Source: Wuchereria bancrofti
Lineage: Eukaryota; Nematoda; Chromadorea; Rhabditida; Onchocercidae
Direction: 5' to 3'
Length of the DNA stretch: 64,000 bases
Assembly (NCBI GenBank): GCA_005281725.1
Contig: SSBO01000012.1
Span: 21,220,779 to 21,284,778 of the forward strand
In this document: positions 49,101-60,859 of the stretch, piece after piece
Numbering within the stretch: the first letter of the stretch is position 1
How the letters are laid out: each line of letters opens with the position of its first letter
The notes under the pieces: model-generated
Told to the model about the DNA's origin: nothing
Database searches by the model: none
Seen by the model: only the letters and a program-made list of their open reading frames with translations
Program-made: the position numbers and the translations under genes

Positions 49101-50482
49101 ACAACTAGTTAACAAATCTCTACCTGCATGATACGACCTATAGTTGATGATTTGAACTGAAATCTTCGTTCTATAGAAGTTATTGCCGAAGGAACCAAAC
49201 CATTTACAAGCAATCCCTGTACTGTACAAAACCAACACAACCACAACAACATCCAATTTCTCTTACCAAACCGCTGTAACCATTTAGGTCTAAAATACTT
49301 GATTTTAGTGGTGCAGATAAATAGATAGTGTCGAATTCAGAATAACAAAATTTCAAGCAATTTTGTTAGCCATTGTGTTGGTGATTAAGTCAAAGCTATC
49401 CTACCACAGTTAATTGAATCAAGCGGCGGATTCAAAAGACTTATATATATATATATATATATTCTATATATGACAAATAGAGCTTTGTTACTAACATGTG
49501 TCACAATCACAGGAGTTCCAACAACATCAAAGATAAAGGACAATCCAGTTTATTGAATTTATTGAAAAAAAAAGCTAAAAACTAGATGAAAAATCAGATT
49601 AAAATACCTACAGATTACTACATTAAATAAAGAACAAATCCATAAGTGATATCATGATTTTATTTTTCGAATCAAAGCAGAGAAAAAGATTATATTATTT
49701 ATTGTAATGTAAAACTTAAAATTATATAATAAAAGGGAGAAACAAAAATTTTAACCTCCAATTTCGTATTCCAACCAAGGATTCTGTTGCCATAACATTG
49801 ATCTCTTTCTCGATAGCCTGAATTTGTTGTTGCTTTTGCCACACACATACTGTTGACCAAGGCTTTTCGCGTTTTTGCATTGGCCATGGTGGACCCGACG
49901 CAAAACCATTATTATAATTTCTAAAGTCGAAAGTCGAATAATTCCTATCTGATGATAATATGCAAGAAATGATTGCTAGAAAAGTAAAACATTTACCTGG
50001 AAAACTACTAACTATGGAATTACTATTTGGAATAAATAAAAACTATGGAATTATTTGGCCTAAGCTGACCTATAATGTCCAGCGGGTCTTTTTTTGGACT
50101 CTTCCGACTTAGGTAATTGAGATTTGTCATTAAAACCACCAGATGCCGGCAATTCTGAAGTTTCGGGATTATTGCCAGTAGCTGTAATAAAGAATTGATT
50201 TTGTATTAAAAATTATTCAAAATAAAATTATGTGCAATTTTTTTGTGATGAATAAATCATCGAAGGGAAGATGAATCATGCAATCAGCAATCACAGCCGA
50301 TGCAACAGATGAAATTAGTAAAAAGAAATACCGTTACGGGAGAAGTGATACTCTCGAGAAGATGATGGCTTCTCGAGATCTCCTGGAGCTGAACGGGTTT
50401 CAGCATTCCTTACATTATCGTCCATATGTTTGCACTCAATGTGCAGCATATTATCAACTGTGCCATCATTTACTGCTTGCAT
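43181..50482 (-). CDS. Organic anion transporter, OATP/SLCO family
   Basis: Eighteen exons join in frame to 873 aa: 50332-50482, 50070-50181, 49756-49920, 49124-49289, 48752-48965, 47977-48077, 47757-47892, 47293-47398, 47076-47219, 46816-46937, 46194-46367, 45108-45197, 44801-44999, 44400-44592, 44027-44199, 43676-43823, 43513-43584, 43181-43336. The family exchanges bulky amphipathic anions across the plasma membrane through 12 spans. Family marks include GHFLHGIGATPLFTLGVSYI, DPKWVGAWWIGF (the OATP superfamily signature), VPMAGIGTMFSGFIV and ALGIQWILVRVIGTIPAPVLFG. A Cys-rich Kazal-like extracellular loop (about 648-720) contains CNRHCDCVPSEYHPVC and YNCSCVPENTRFG. The N-terminal cytoplasmic part (about 1-145) is long and polar. 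The last intron starts with GC instead of GT (CAG|GCAAGT at 43512). Intron 45198-46193 houses a gene on the other strand. Substrate and individual orthologue are not deducible. Confidence 0.95.
45630..46126 (+). CDS. Nested gene: small putative secreted protein inside a transporter intron
   Basis: This plus-strand gene lies wholly inside minus-strand transporter intron 45198-46193. Exon 1 (45630-45700) encodes MMDRMMLFFVMALIWLTECI plus RTD, a convincing signal peptide. Exon 2 (45856-46126) stays open for 90 codons to a TAG and is Lys/Tyr/Gln-rich, with FGTERTEWQRIIGNKTEESI near its start and KYGGQGIFGQITIIE at its end. Joined product is 113 aa. The donor AA|GTGTAT and the acceptor AAAAAAG|TTTTGG fit the phase. 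The stronger-looking TTTCAG eight bases upstream would break the frame unless exon 1 is different. There are no Cys in the mature part, no membrane segment after the signal and no known domain. Not recognised; a parasite-secreted or cuticle-associated protein is one guess. A four-codon ORF (ATG at 45614) precedes the start. Confidence 0.55.
49039..49068. repeat. 13-bp inverted repeat in transporter intron
   Basis: TTTCATTAAAGTT and AACTTTAATGAAA are exact reverse complements around a 4-nt TTAC loop. The site lies in the intron between 48965 and 49124, next to a GA microsatellite (49078-49092). Confidence 0.8.
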
Positions 50483-50661
50483 CTAATATATTAGTCAAAT
50501 GTCACCGAGGTCAATTCACACGCTGCCTCCGGCGCAAATGACCTAATAAAGTGGGAATACAGAGAAAGAGTACAAAAAAGTCTATTCATTGTATGCAGAC
50601 GTATTATATTCATATGTCAAATGAAAAATACTATCAATAAAAGCAAAGCTACATTTGATCA

Positions 50662-50702
50662 GCACACACACACACACACACATACACAGACACACACACA
50701 CA
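50662..50702. repeat. CA microsatellite
   Basis: About 20 CA units with TA and GA interruptions, some 180 bp upstream of the transporter start codon. Confidence 0.9.
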
Positions 50703-50982
50703 ATTCAATTGTATAAAGGTTAGCTAGTGTCTGTGTGAGTGTCATATGTGGTGCACCACTCACCATTGATATAATGATTGAGGAAAGAGAAGAGAAGGAG
50801 AGAGACAAGTGAAGGAGTGAGAAGAGTTGGTGAGACAGACGGAAAACTCATACTTTTCCGGATTGTTAAAGCAGCAACCGAATATGCAAGCATGCATACT
50901 GGATGCTGGGATAGGAAAGAATCATACAGGTGAGTGTATTCACGCAACATCTCTCTATCAGTCCGAATTATCATCTTCACTC

Positions 50983-51068
50983 ATTCCGAACTATCACCTT
51001 TCCATTCCATCCGGAACTATCACTTCTCCATCCATCCGGAACTATCACTTCTCTAATTACCCGGAAAT
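50983..51068. repeat. 25-bp minisatellite upstream of the transporter gene
   Basis: Three to four copies of a unit near CCGGAACTATCACTTCTCCA plus TCCAT. The first and last copies are diverged. It lies about 500 bp upstream of the transporter start. Confidence 0.85.
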
Positions 51069-52551
51069 CTCATTCACACATAAAACAATAATGTGTAATA
51101 CGTGAAGCTCTGCTTAACATTTTCTTCTATGAAATTTATGAAAATTTTTAGGTCCGCAAGAAAGCTAAGAGCTAAGTAAGCCTAAAGAAAAACTTGCTAT
51201 TTCTAGATAAATCTCTATTCTTTCGGTAAGTTATAACTATCTAAACTAATATCTGACTACAAATTAAAAATCGAATCAAACAAGTATCCGGAATTAAATT
51301 CCGGATTAAAATGTTCCCTTCTTTTCCCCATTGTTCTATCATCCTGAAATTAACAAATTTTGGAAGAGTATTTTCAGGAGAATGTATACCTAACAATGAT
51401 AAATTTCTTATGCAGTATATTTTAATTGGATCAAGAAATTGACGATAGCTCGTCTTTAAGAATATAATTCTGTTTTCTTCGAAATTGTGCGTCTTAGCTT
51501 TGATTAATTTGATACTTGATGGCTTTGAGAGTATCAAATGTAATGGATCGATTTTTTTTTTTATTATTCATTTTATTAATTAATATCATTAAAAAATTTA
51601 AGAAGAACTGAAATTTCAAATTGTAAACTCATGCGATGTTGAATACATTTCTAATTATCAATTAATTTTATCTCTATAGCAATGTCATCATGAAATGCTA
51701 AACCTTAATTTAATCATTTTATTAATTAATATCATTAAAAAATCTAGAAAGTACAGAAATGTTTCAAATATACGAAAGTTTCTTCAATTTTATTTTTTTT
51801 TTTTTTTTTTAAATTTAGAGAAATATGAAAAATATGCAATACCAATACAATATGAACCTATTTGATTGACAACTTTGTAATCGCTCAACAAAAATGACAT
51901 TTCAATCGATTAATTGATTTATTTATTACTTGGACAGTTGCTTTAGCTCAAGGAAATGAATGAATTTAATGAAAAGAAGAAAATTAAAGCTTAAACAGCA
52001 CTTATATCATCTGTATTTAATGATTTATGTGCACTTCTTAAAACAATTACGAAATTCATTTGTTGAAATATAAAAGTGAATTTTCAATTAGAAATGAATT
52101 TAAAAGAAAATGCAAAGATAAATTTTTGAGCAAATTCAAATATCTTCAAATATAATTCATTCGCATTTCATATTGCTATGCAAATTGATATTTTACTAAA
52201 AATTTCTGCATCATTCAAGCTTTTTGCTAGATTTTTAATGTTGGAAAGAAATGATAAGCTTAGAATTATGAATTTATTTGTTTACAAATAAGAATGCAAA
52301 AGGTATTGAAGCTCGCCAGAAAGATCAAAAAACGATTGCTGATAAATAGCTTCCACAAATATAATCATAACAAAAATGAGCAAAAATATTTTGTTGAAAT
52401 AATGCTAATCAATTTCATTTCTATGTGAGTAAATCGGAAAAATAAACGATACGAAAAATATTAAAATATCAAAATGGATCTATCTAAGTAAGGAAGAAAA
52501 ATGCTATCAAATGATTGTACTTTTGTTCTGTTTACATTTACGAAAAAGATT

Positions 52552-52589
52552 GCTAGATGATAATGATATCAATATTATTATCATCTAGC
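52552..52589. repeat. 13-bp inverted repeat
   Basis: GCTAGATGATAAT (52552-52564) and ATTATCATCTAGC (52577-52589) are exact reverse complements with a 12-nt loop. It stands alone in AT-rich spacer and could be chance, a MITE relic or a small hairpin transcript. Confidence 0.7.
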
Positions 52590-55500
52590 TAACATAATGA
52601 TAATCATGATAAATACTTCTATGATGACAATTCAGAACATTTTAAAAGATATGTTGTTAATAGTTATTAGCAAAATTAATGTTCAAAAAACCGCTGCTAA
52701 TCTGAAGAGTAAATATACAACTGTAAGTAATATTTAAATGAAAAATTAAAATTAGGTGAAAAGATTTTAAAATAAATGAGCACAGAATGAAAATAATAAT
52801 ACCTTTACGAACAAGTGTCTCTTTCTTTCAATATGGTATTACTTTGGAAAACTTTTGTACAGAGCGGTAATTGTTACACCTACAATTTTTTAACTCATTA
52901 CTTTATCATTCAAACTGGTTTTATGATGAATCAAACTTCAGTGATACATTTGACAACTTTCTGATACCTTAAAATTGCTGTAAGTTATTCACAACTTTAA
53001 ACAGTAAACTGAAATGCATCATATGATGAAAGGATAGGTAATGGAATCTCTAATGAAAGTGCAAAATAAATTTCTAAAGTAAAATTAAATAAATTCTATA
53101 GTGAAAAAATTTTCCATTAAACATCCATTGCTATAGTTTTTAACATAAATTTAATTAATCGACTGCTATTTCAAGTTTTCATAGCGATAAAATAATTTTA
53201 AAGAAATAGCAAAAATGTATGGCTGGAGACAACTTTGATAAGAAATTTAATAGTTCAGTGGAAATGATAAATGATAACCATACATAGAAATGATAAATGA
53301 TAACATGTTGATAACAATAAAACGCCTTCTATGTCTTCCTATTTCATTGTTAACAATTTTTTTTTTCCATAACTGAATAATGAAAAAAAAAAGAAATGAA
53401 AATTAAGAAAATTGCTCATCAGTGTCAAAAACTGATAAGACTACTTATACTTTAGATATGTTTATAAGATTTGCTGAAATAAAGACTTTGATAAATTAAA
53501 ATGTGATAAAACATTTTAAATTATATGATAAACGACTTTTTTTCAAAATAGTTTTTTTTTTTTTCAAAAATATAGTTATGTGATCACAGACCATTTAATC
53601 TTGCTTTTTACACAGGAAGAAAGTAATACAATGAAATGAAAGAGAATAGAGTTGATAAATTAATGGGAAAATGTTTAAAGTAACAATTCAATTCGTCAAT
53701 GAAATGATAAGATTGCAATGCAAAAGATAATACTAAGATTATCAATGAGTAGCAAAATGCAAAAGTTATGTTTGAATTAGTTTTTGCAAAAGAAAATAAT
53801 CTTTTGTGATGATATTTTTATAAATAAGTTAAAATGATCAAAATTGTTGTTGATGACCAGTGATTGACAATTAATGATTCATCATGGTGAGTAATCCTAT
53901 CGTCACCGATAAACTCTTCTAGTTTTAATCCCATGTTATCATGAAATGAAGTTAATCGAGAAGCAAAATAATCGAAATTCATCTCACATAAGCTGTTGCC
54001 TTTCTGTAGTTCTTGTTTACCATATCATGCGATTTTGTCATGCTTTTATTTATGTGACTTTTGCGCATTCTAATCAAATGAGTTATAATACAGTTAGTTA
54101 TAGAATTTATTGAATGAAAAATATTAAACTTAATTTAAACATATTTATAAAATAACAATTATACAAGAAAAAAAAACCTTTCACCTTGGATTTTAACAAA
54201 AATGATGAAAAAAGATTTTAATTTTAAGCAGTAAAAATTAAAATAGTAAATTCCAAATATATTTCTTTTAAGCTTTTTAAATCAAAACTTACTTAATCAA
54301 AGCTCATTCTTGCTATGGCTAAAAAAAAAATTCACTTTTTTCACTGTTTATTAAACGCATACTCTATTTTATTATCGAGAAATCTGCTTATCTATTTCTG
54401 ATCAGAATTGTGACAATAAAGTGGAAAAAAAAAAGTAATGATATTGAGTAATTAAGTTATGAATCTAGTAATTTTTCTAAAAATAATTAATTATCTTTTA
54501 TTTTTAATCAATAATTAACCTTTTTATAATTCGATTAACTCTAATTAGTAATTAATTGATTTTATATAATTCCATAACTTTTATTAATAATTTTTTTTCG
54601 GTATATTCTATTTAGATTAAGCTAAATAGGTATTTGCAAAAAATATATGGTTATTAAAATATTCATATATTCGATAATAAAATCACATCAACCGCGGTGA
54701 CAACAATAGCTTAACGATTTTTTACTTTTTGTGATGATTTCGAAATTTATCATTTAAAGAGGAATGATTTCAAAAAAGAATAACAACTTTTATTCCATCG
54801 TTTTTATTCTCAAAAAAACTTTACTAAAGTTTGTTGAAGTTTTTTTTTAACAATTTAACAATTTAATTATTATACAGTTATACAGGAATTATATCATCTA
54901 CACTTAGACTTTAAAGACATTCGCGTTAGTTTAATTCTAAAAAAAAGTAAAATCGCTTAAGAGTACTTTCATATTCTTTTGATCAATTTCGATACATAGA
55001 AATTTTGTCAATAAACGTAGCCACAATTCTGTTTACTTAAACTTTTATTTATCCAAATTGCTTCTCATATATTTGAAAATAAAAATTTTCTTCATTGACA
55101 ATAACTTTTATAAGCATCCTTTAAAAAAAAAATTTTATAAATATTGGAAAAAAAATTTAAAAAAAAAAAAAACAATTCGAAAAAGTTTATATCTCTCAAA
55201 ACTCTAACATACTAATAAAAATAATAATTCAAATAAAAAAAAACTTATTTTTATTGCTAATTATTTTAATGTGACACTTTTGCTTTAGCAAATTTATTCA
55301 TTTCCATTTTATATTTTTCATTTCTCATTGCATAAAAGTATAAAAGTTGATGAGATGAGACGAATGAAATTAAATTTTCACATTTTACTCATTAACAGCA
55401 TTTATGTTATACAATTTGAATATTTAAATAGAATGAAAATAGTATGAATGTATGATAAAATTAATCTATTTATTAAAATAAATATCATTTGAAAAAATAA

Positions 55501-56261
55501 ATAATTGCTGATTAGTTCAATTCATTGCATTTAAAAATTATTAATCATTTTTTTTTCTTCATTTTTTGCTAAAAAAAAATGCAATCTGTTTGCTTATCGT
55601 TTCCTCATTTATGACAGTGTTATTTAAAGGAATATTTAAAATTTAAAATAAAATTTTTAAATTTTAACCAACTAATCATTTTAAATAGCTACAATGAATT
55701 CCATTAATTTTCACTGATAAACATTTCGTGAGATAATTATCTTCTACAAATGATGTTTCGTGAAGAAAACAAGTAAAAATAATAAACACTTCATTATTCT
55801 TTTAAATTCTAGCAATTTAAATTTTAAGTTAAAATTTTCCTTTCTTCAAAAATTTCTCCTTTCGATGATTCTTTCTTTTTTTTTCCTTAATTAAAATTTA
55901 CGTCTAACAAAAGCTGTAAAAAAAAAAAAAAAAAACTTCCTTATTTTATTAGCAAAATTCAACTTTTCTAAAGTTTTTTTTTTTTTTTTCAATTTTTTTT
56001 ACAAGTTGCAACCGATATTTTATCCTACTTGATAATACTTTTGATAAATTTAACATATATTTCTCACTTTCTCTTCTCGTTTCTATTTGTCATTTAAATG
56101 AAAATAACTAATGAACATGCTTTATCTTTCAACCATTTCACACTTACTTAATTAATGAAGAACAATTCTTTAAAATGATGCATGAAAAATACGATTGCTT
56201 CATTTTTTGTGATAGAGACAAAAAGATGATAAAAATGAAAGAACTTTTATTTTATTTATTT

Positions 56262-56302
56262 CCTCTCTCTCTCTCTCTCCCTCTCTCTCTTCCTATCTCT
56301 CT
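56262..56302. repeat. CT microsatellite
   Basis: CT run with a few CCT interruptions in gene-poor DNA. Confidence 0.9.
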
Positions 56303-56821
56303 GAGAGATTAGCAAAAAAATTCCTTCTCAATATTTATTCTAGTAATGCTAATTATTTGGAATAAAAGAGGTCAACTAATTTTTCATTTTCTAATATACA
56401 AATTTATGCTAATGTCTATTTTTATCAAATTCATTCAATTGAATTTAAAATACATCAAATTACTGTAGCAGTGATAAATGTAGAAAAGAAAAATGATAAC
56501 ATATCCAATGTTACTTTAATAAACTTTACTATTGTAATTATGAAGTTGACAGATAATGGTGACACTTTTGGTTAAATTGGAAAACAAATTGCTACTACTA
56601 CTGCTTATACTTCTCTTTAAAAAAAAAAAAAAAATTGGGGAAAAAAAAGATGAAAAAGAAAATTAAGTAAACTATATGAACTTATAATTCATTCATTTGT
56701 TGCTAAAATATTATAGAGAGTAATCTTTTCAGATTCATTTCTTATTAAATTTAAAACGAATCAATCATTTTTGATAGAATCGTTTTTTCCTTTTTTAAAT
56801 GTATAATATAATTTGATTTAA

Positions 56822-56855
56822 ATTGATTGATTGATTGATTGATTGATTGATCGAT
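56822..56855. repeat. ATTG tetranucleotide microsatellite
   Basis: About eight copies of ATTG, the last with a C substitution. Confidence 0.9.
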
Positions 56856-57474
56856 TAAATTTACTATTATTAGTGATAAAAAGAATTTGTTATTTTTATC
56901 CTTAACAAATGTTATGAAATTTGATAAACAAAGAAACGTTCTCGAACAAAAAGACATCAATCAAAATGAAAAGATCTTTCTTTCTTTTTGTTTTCTTTGT
57001 TATATTTAATGCTAATTGAAGGTTAACATAAATTTTCATTGATGCAAATTTAATAGAAATAATGATCAAAGCTTAGTAATTTGATTCCACTCAATTTGTA
57101 ATTAATGAAATTTAATGTTATATGTGAAATTTCTTTTTTATTAAAAATAATTCAAATATAAGTTCATATAGTGACATTGAACCTAAATTTTATTCCTGTT
57201 TAACCTTTTCAGTTTATTTTCACGTAAAAAAACAATTCTGAAGTGTCATTTTGACATTGTCATATGCATTAAGATATGTCATAAAAATATTCAATTATAC
57301 AATAAACAACTTTTCTAATCTTTACTAATCCATCTTTTCAATTTTTATGAATAATTCAAAAAATGAAATAACTTTATTTGCTACCTAAATTATACTTAAT
57401 AGAAAAAAATATATATATTATGCAACTATTTAATATAATTTTGCTAATAATCTTATTTTGACATGAAAAAAAAA

Positions 57475-57780
57475 TACGAAAATTAAGCGAAACGGAAATG
57501 TTTCCTTGTGATAGAGAGAAAGTTTAAAATAAAGATTTCATTTATTTTGCATCTCAAATAGAATACTACTAATTTTACTCATTTCTATTTTTTTAGGAAA
57601 AGGAAACGAAAAGANNNNNNNNNNAAAAAAAAAAAAAAAATACGAAAATTAAGCGAAACGGAAATGTTTCCTTGTGATAGAGAGAAAGTTTAAAATAAAG
57701 ATTTCATTTATTTTGCATCTCAAATAGAATACTACTAATTTTACTCATTTCTATTTTTTTAGGAAAAGGAAACGAAAAGA
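57475..57780. other. Assembly gap of 10 Ns flanked by an exact 140-bp duplicate
   Basis: Bases 57475-57614 and 57641-57780 are identical over 140 bp. Between them are ten Ns (57615-57624) and a poly(A) run of 16. The left copy is also preceded by a poly(A) run, of 9. The pattern is that of two contig ends that overlap but were not merged, probably because the A-run lengths differ. Confidence 0.9.
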
Positions 57781-58910
57781 AAATAATCAATCTTTTGCTT
57801 TAGTTTGATTTTTCCTAAATTTATTTGGCTTTTCGTGCATAATTTAACCAATGTTTTGTTTTTTTTTTTCTTTTTCTGTTTTAAAATTTTAATTTGGGAA
57901 AGAAATTGCAGCAGTGAAATTTAAAATTAATGAGAAATGATAAATTTCTATGTGCAAAAAACTTTTTGTCGACATATTGCGGAATAGTTTTTCAATTTTG
58001 TTAAAATGTTAAATAAACAAATGGTGCAATGTGATTTAGCGTCTATTATCAAAATGGTACTAATATGCAGGTTTGCACTTAAATAGCAATTAGTAAATAT
58101 TTTTTTTTTTTTTTGAAATAAATAATACTTCTGTATACGATCTTCATATTGACTTTTTCAAATGAAACAAGAAAATGACGAGAAAAGAACTCAAATTGTA
58201 GTTCTATAAGAGAGTATATGAATAAATTTCAAATCCTTCAATCACATCCTTGATGAGAAATTTAAAAAAAGATTGAAGCATTTGCGCTTTTCATTATTTT
58301 CAAAATTAATATCAATATTGCTTGCTTGCTCTTTGGCGCATTTCGTTTTTTTCTTGTTTACTTTTAGATAGTTTTTTTTTTCGTCTTTTTTTTTACAGCA
58401 CACAAATAATTGAAATAAAGTATTATTTAATAGTAATATTGCTTTCTTCTTAATTTAAAAAATTCTTCCACTTTTCTAATTTTTTTTTTCTTGACTTCTT
58501 CGACTTGAATTAATGTCATTTTGTAATTAAATGAGGGAAATTCCCTTGCCATTCAACTGTAATTTAAAAATTTGAGCTTTACATCGATTACGGAGGTAAA
58601 TATAATGAAAAGAAACCGGAAGTTAGAAAGTGCTACATGACAACATTTGTGCTATATTCGGAAATGGTAATAGCAAGCAACTATCCGGTTCCTTTTAAAT
58701 TCACATGAACTGAAAATTTTTTTCATTCATCTCTTACCTCAAATATTAGACCTTTAATTGTTTCCTCTTTAAAATTCCGAAATAAGAATATTGCTTATGT
58801 TAAATTTAATCTTTAGTAATTTTTTTTTTTTTCATGAAATTCTTTGCACCCCATTAAATTATGAAATTTCTTATTTTATGCTATTTAAGTTCAATTCATA
58901 CTATTTAAAT
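57781..58910. other. AT-rich spacer, no gene seen
   Basis: Long T runs near 57860, 58100, 58375 and 58480. A patch at 58500-58690 is less AT-rich but shows no open frame with splice support. Confidence 0.45.
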
Positions 58911-59202
58911 TCGTGTCCTAGTTCAGTTCGTGTTCTAGTTCAGTTTGTGTTCTATTTCAGTTCGTGTTCTAGTTTAGTTTGTGTTCTAGTTCAGTTCGTG
59001 TTCTAGTTCCGTTCGTGTTCATTTCGTGTCCTAGTTCAGTTCGTGTTTTAGTTCAGTTCGTGTCCTAGTTCAGTTCGTGTTTTAGTTCAGTTCGTGTCCT
59101 AGTTCAGTTCGTGTTCTAGTTCAGTTCGTGTCCTAGTTCAGTTCGTGTTTTAGTTCAGTTCGTGTTCTAGTTCAGTTCGTGTTTTAGTTCATTTCGTGTT
59201 CT
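58911..59202. repeat. 17-bp minisatellite, about 17 copies
   Basis: The unit is TCGTGTCCTAGTTCAGT, with TTCTAG, TTTTAG and CCTAG versions alternating. One copy near 59010-59025 is shortened. It lies in spacer 1.6 kb upstream of the GPCR gene. The frame is open on the plus strand in places only because of the repeat. Confidence 0.95.
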
Positions 59203-59700
59203 ATTCGTATTCTATCCTACCTTTTTAGCACGGAACAAAAAGAAAGAAAGCGATCCGTCTAGTATTACTGACAGCTTTCATCCACAATTTTTCCATTAAC
59301 TTTCAAAAGTTTCCCTTTGTTTGAACGAAAGAAATGATTAGAACGAATCTCAAGATTTAACCAGTTGCTTCAAGAAATCTCGGATATCATCTCGGGATAT
59401 CACGGGATTAGTTGTCTAAAAAATCCATACGACAAGTTTTTCAATTTTACCTTTAACTTTTTTTTTATGTTTGATTTCTATCGATATGGCAATGAATTAA
59501 TGAAATTATTTTTGTGAAAAAATTAATGAAATTATTTTTAGTGTCTCTTCTACTAGAATCTTTTTTTTTTGCTGAAAAATTCGTTGATTCGTTGTAGTAT
59601 CGATGCAAATAACTCTATGGTTTTTTTTTTGTTTCTTTAAATTTAGTAGATATCAAGTTAAACTAGCGATCAAAGTTCAATGAAGTGATTAGACAACTGA
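59203..59700. other. Spacer after the 17-bp array
   Basis: Mixed-composition sequence with a weak self-similar stretch CTCGGATATCATCTCGGGAT near 59380-59400. No frame or known element was recognised. Confidence 0.4.
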
Positions 59701-59838
59701 ATGGCAAATGTTTTTGAGAACTTTGATCGTATTGCTTTACCCATTGACAAATTAATCAACCTGATTGATAGTGATGATAATCCATATTTAGCTCTAATCT
59801 TTATCATTCTTCTAATTAATATTTTAAAGACATTCTAA
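59701..59838 (+). CDS. Candidate micropeptide with one membrane segment (45 aa)
   Basis: An ATG-started frame of 45 codons ends in TAA. It begins MANVFENFDRIALPIDKLIN, continues with an acidic LIDSDDNP stretch and ends in a hydrophobic helix YLALIFIILLINILKTF. An amphipathic N-terminal half followed by a C-terminal membrane span is the plan of small membrane regulators such as phospholamban or sarcolipin, but no residue-level match is claimed. Only 45 codons are open, in AT-rich DNA, so chance is possible. It could instead be the first exon of the next candidate gene through a weak GTGATG donor after codon 23. Confidence 0.25.
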   Translation: MANVFENFDRIALPIDKLINLIDSDDNPYLALIFIILLINILKTF

Positions 59839-59935
59839 AAATGACATCAACAAATAAAACTTTGAATGAATAACATAAAAAAAAAAAAGTTCATTTAAAT
59901 TCATTTTTCATCAGATCATATATTTCATTATTTTG

Positions 59936-60577
59936 ATGTGTGTATGCTTTTTTGCTTCTTTTGCTGTTCTTTCAGCCAAGCATAAAAACATTTTGTCAAA
60001 TTTAATTTTCGATATGTAAGTTTGAATCATTTTACTTGATGGAATTGAATTTCATCAGTAACTTATTTTCATTTTACCTAAAATATCCTAATTTACTCAT
60101 CAAAAGTATAACTTTTTACAAAAGGAATTTGTTCTTTTCATTAAATATCACAACAAAGGCAAATTTTTAGATAAAAATTAATTAATTGTTTCATATGCAT
60201 GCTAAGGAGGTGTGATATATATGAACAATGAATGATATGATAACTTTTAATACATTATTACTCCTGTTTAGTTTAAATTCAATTTAATTTAGTTTAGTCC
60301 AAAATGATTTTTAATTAATTCTTTTTTTCGAACTTCTGTGAATTGCTTTTTATGAACGAAGATCATTATCAACATATCATTTTGTTTCGTTAAAGTTCTT
60401 TTACGAAAAAAAAAATTTTGTTACTCTAAAAAAAAAAAAAAAAAAATAAAATGATTGAGACTATTAAAATTGAAATTAAGAATTTATTTCAGATTATATG
60501 CCGTTGAAGCGGAAACAATCATCGAAACGAAGAAACTGACAAATGCTAAATCTTCTAAAGCAATTGTCCCATTATAA
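59936..60577 (+). CDS. Candidate small gene upstream of the GPCR, at least two exons
   Basis: The second exon (60493-60577) follows TTTATTTCAG and encodes LYAVEAETIIETKKLTNAKS plus SKAIVPL before TAA, which has clear coding character. The first exon ends GATAT|GTAAGT at 60015 with matching phase. Its start is ambiguous. Read from the ATG at 59936 it encodes MCVCFFASFAVLSAKHKNIL, a short signal-like start 20 bp after a TTTTTCATCAG acceptor, giving 54 aa. Alternatively the T-rich part is intron and the exon begins after TTCTTTCAG at about 59975, needing another exon further up. No family is recognised. It ends 282 bp before the receptor start codon on the same strand. Confidence 0.4.
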
Positions 60578-60859
60578 CTATCATCCAATTTCATCATCAT
60601 TTTAAATTTAAGAAATAGCATTTTAATTCAATGCTATCTATATTTTTTGAATGCTACTACTTATATTATTGAACTGAGTAATTTATCAATTTTTTTTTTG
60701 AAATACATTTGATCTGATCCTAAATTTAAAGGCCTAATAAATTAGTCCTTTAAATTTTCCTTCAAACTATTCCAAAAAAAAAAAAAAAATTATAATTCGT
60801 TGAAAGCTTTTCAAACGAATATCATTTTGCATTGATATTACTGCACTGATATTACTGAA

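Larger units (their letters stand above)
50483..57474. other. Long gene-poor AT-rich region
   Basis: This starts with the promoter side of the transporter gene, including a CA microsatellite and a 25-bp minisatellite within the first 600 bp. A 98-codon minus-strand frame (51241-51537) starts only with TTG, has no splice partner and no motif. From 51.5 kb on, the DNA is very AT-rich, with many A and T runs, a CT run at 56262-56302 and an ATTG run at 56822-56855. No coding exon was supported on either strand. Confidence 0.5.

Noticed and set aside
51241..51537. 98-codon minus-strand frame
   Set aside because: It begins with TTG, has no motif or splice partner, and lies in AT-rich spacer; not enough evidence for a gene.
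57475..57780. Tandem duplication of 140 bp read as a biological repeat
   Set aside because: The copies are identical and separated by Ns, which points to an unmerged contig overlap.
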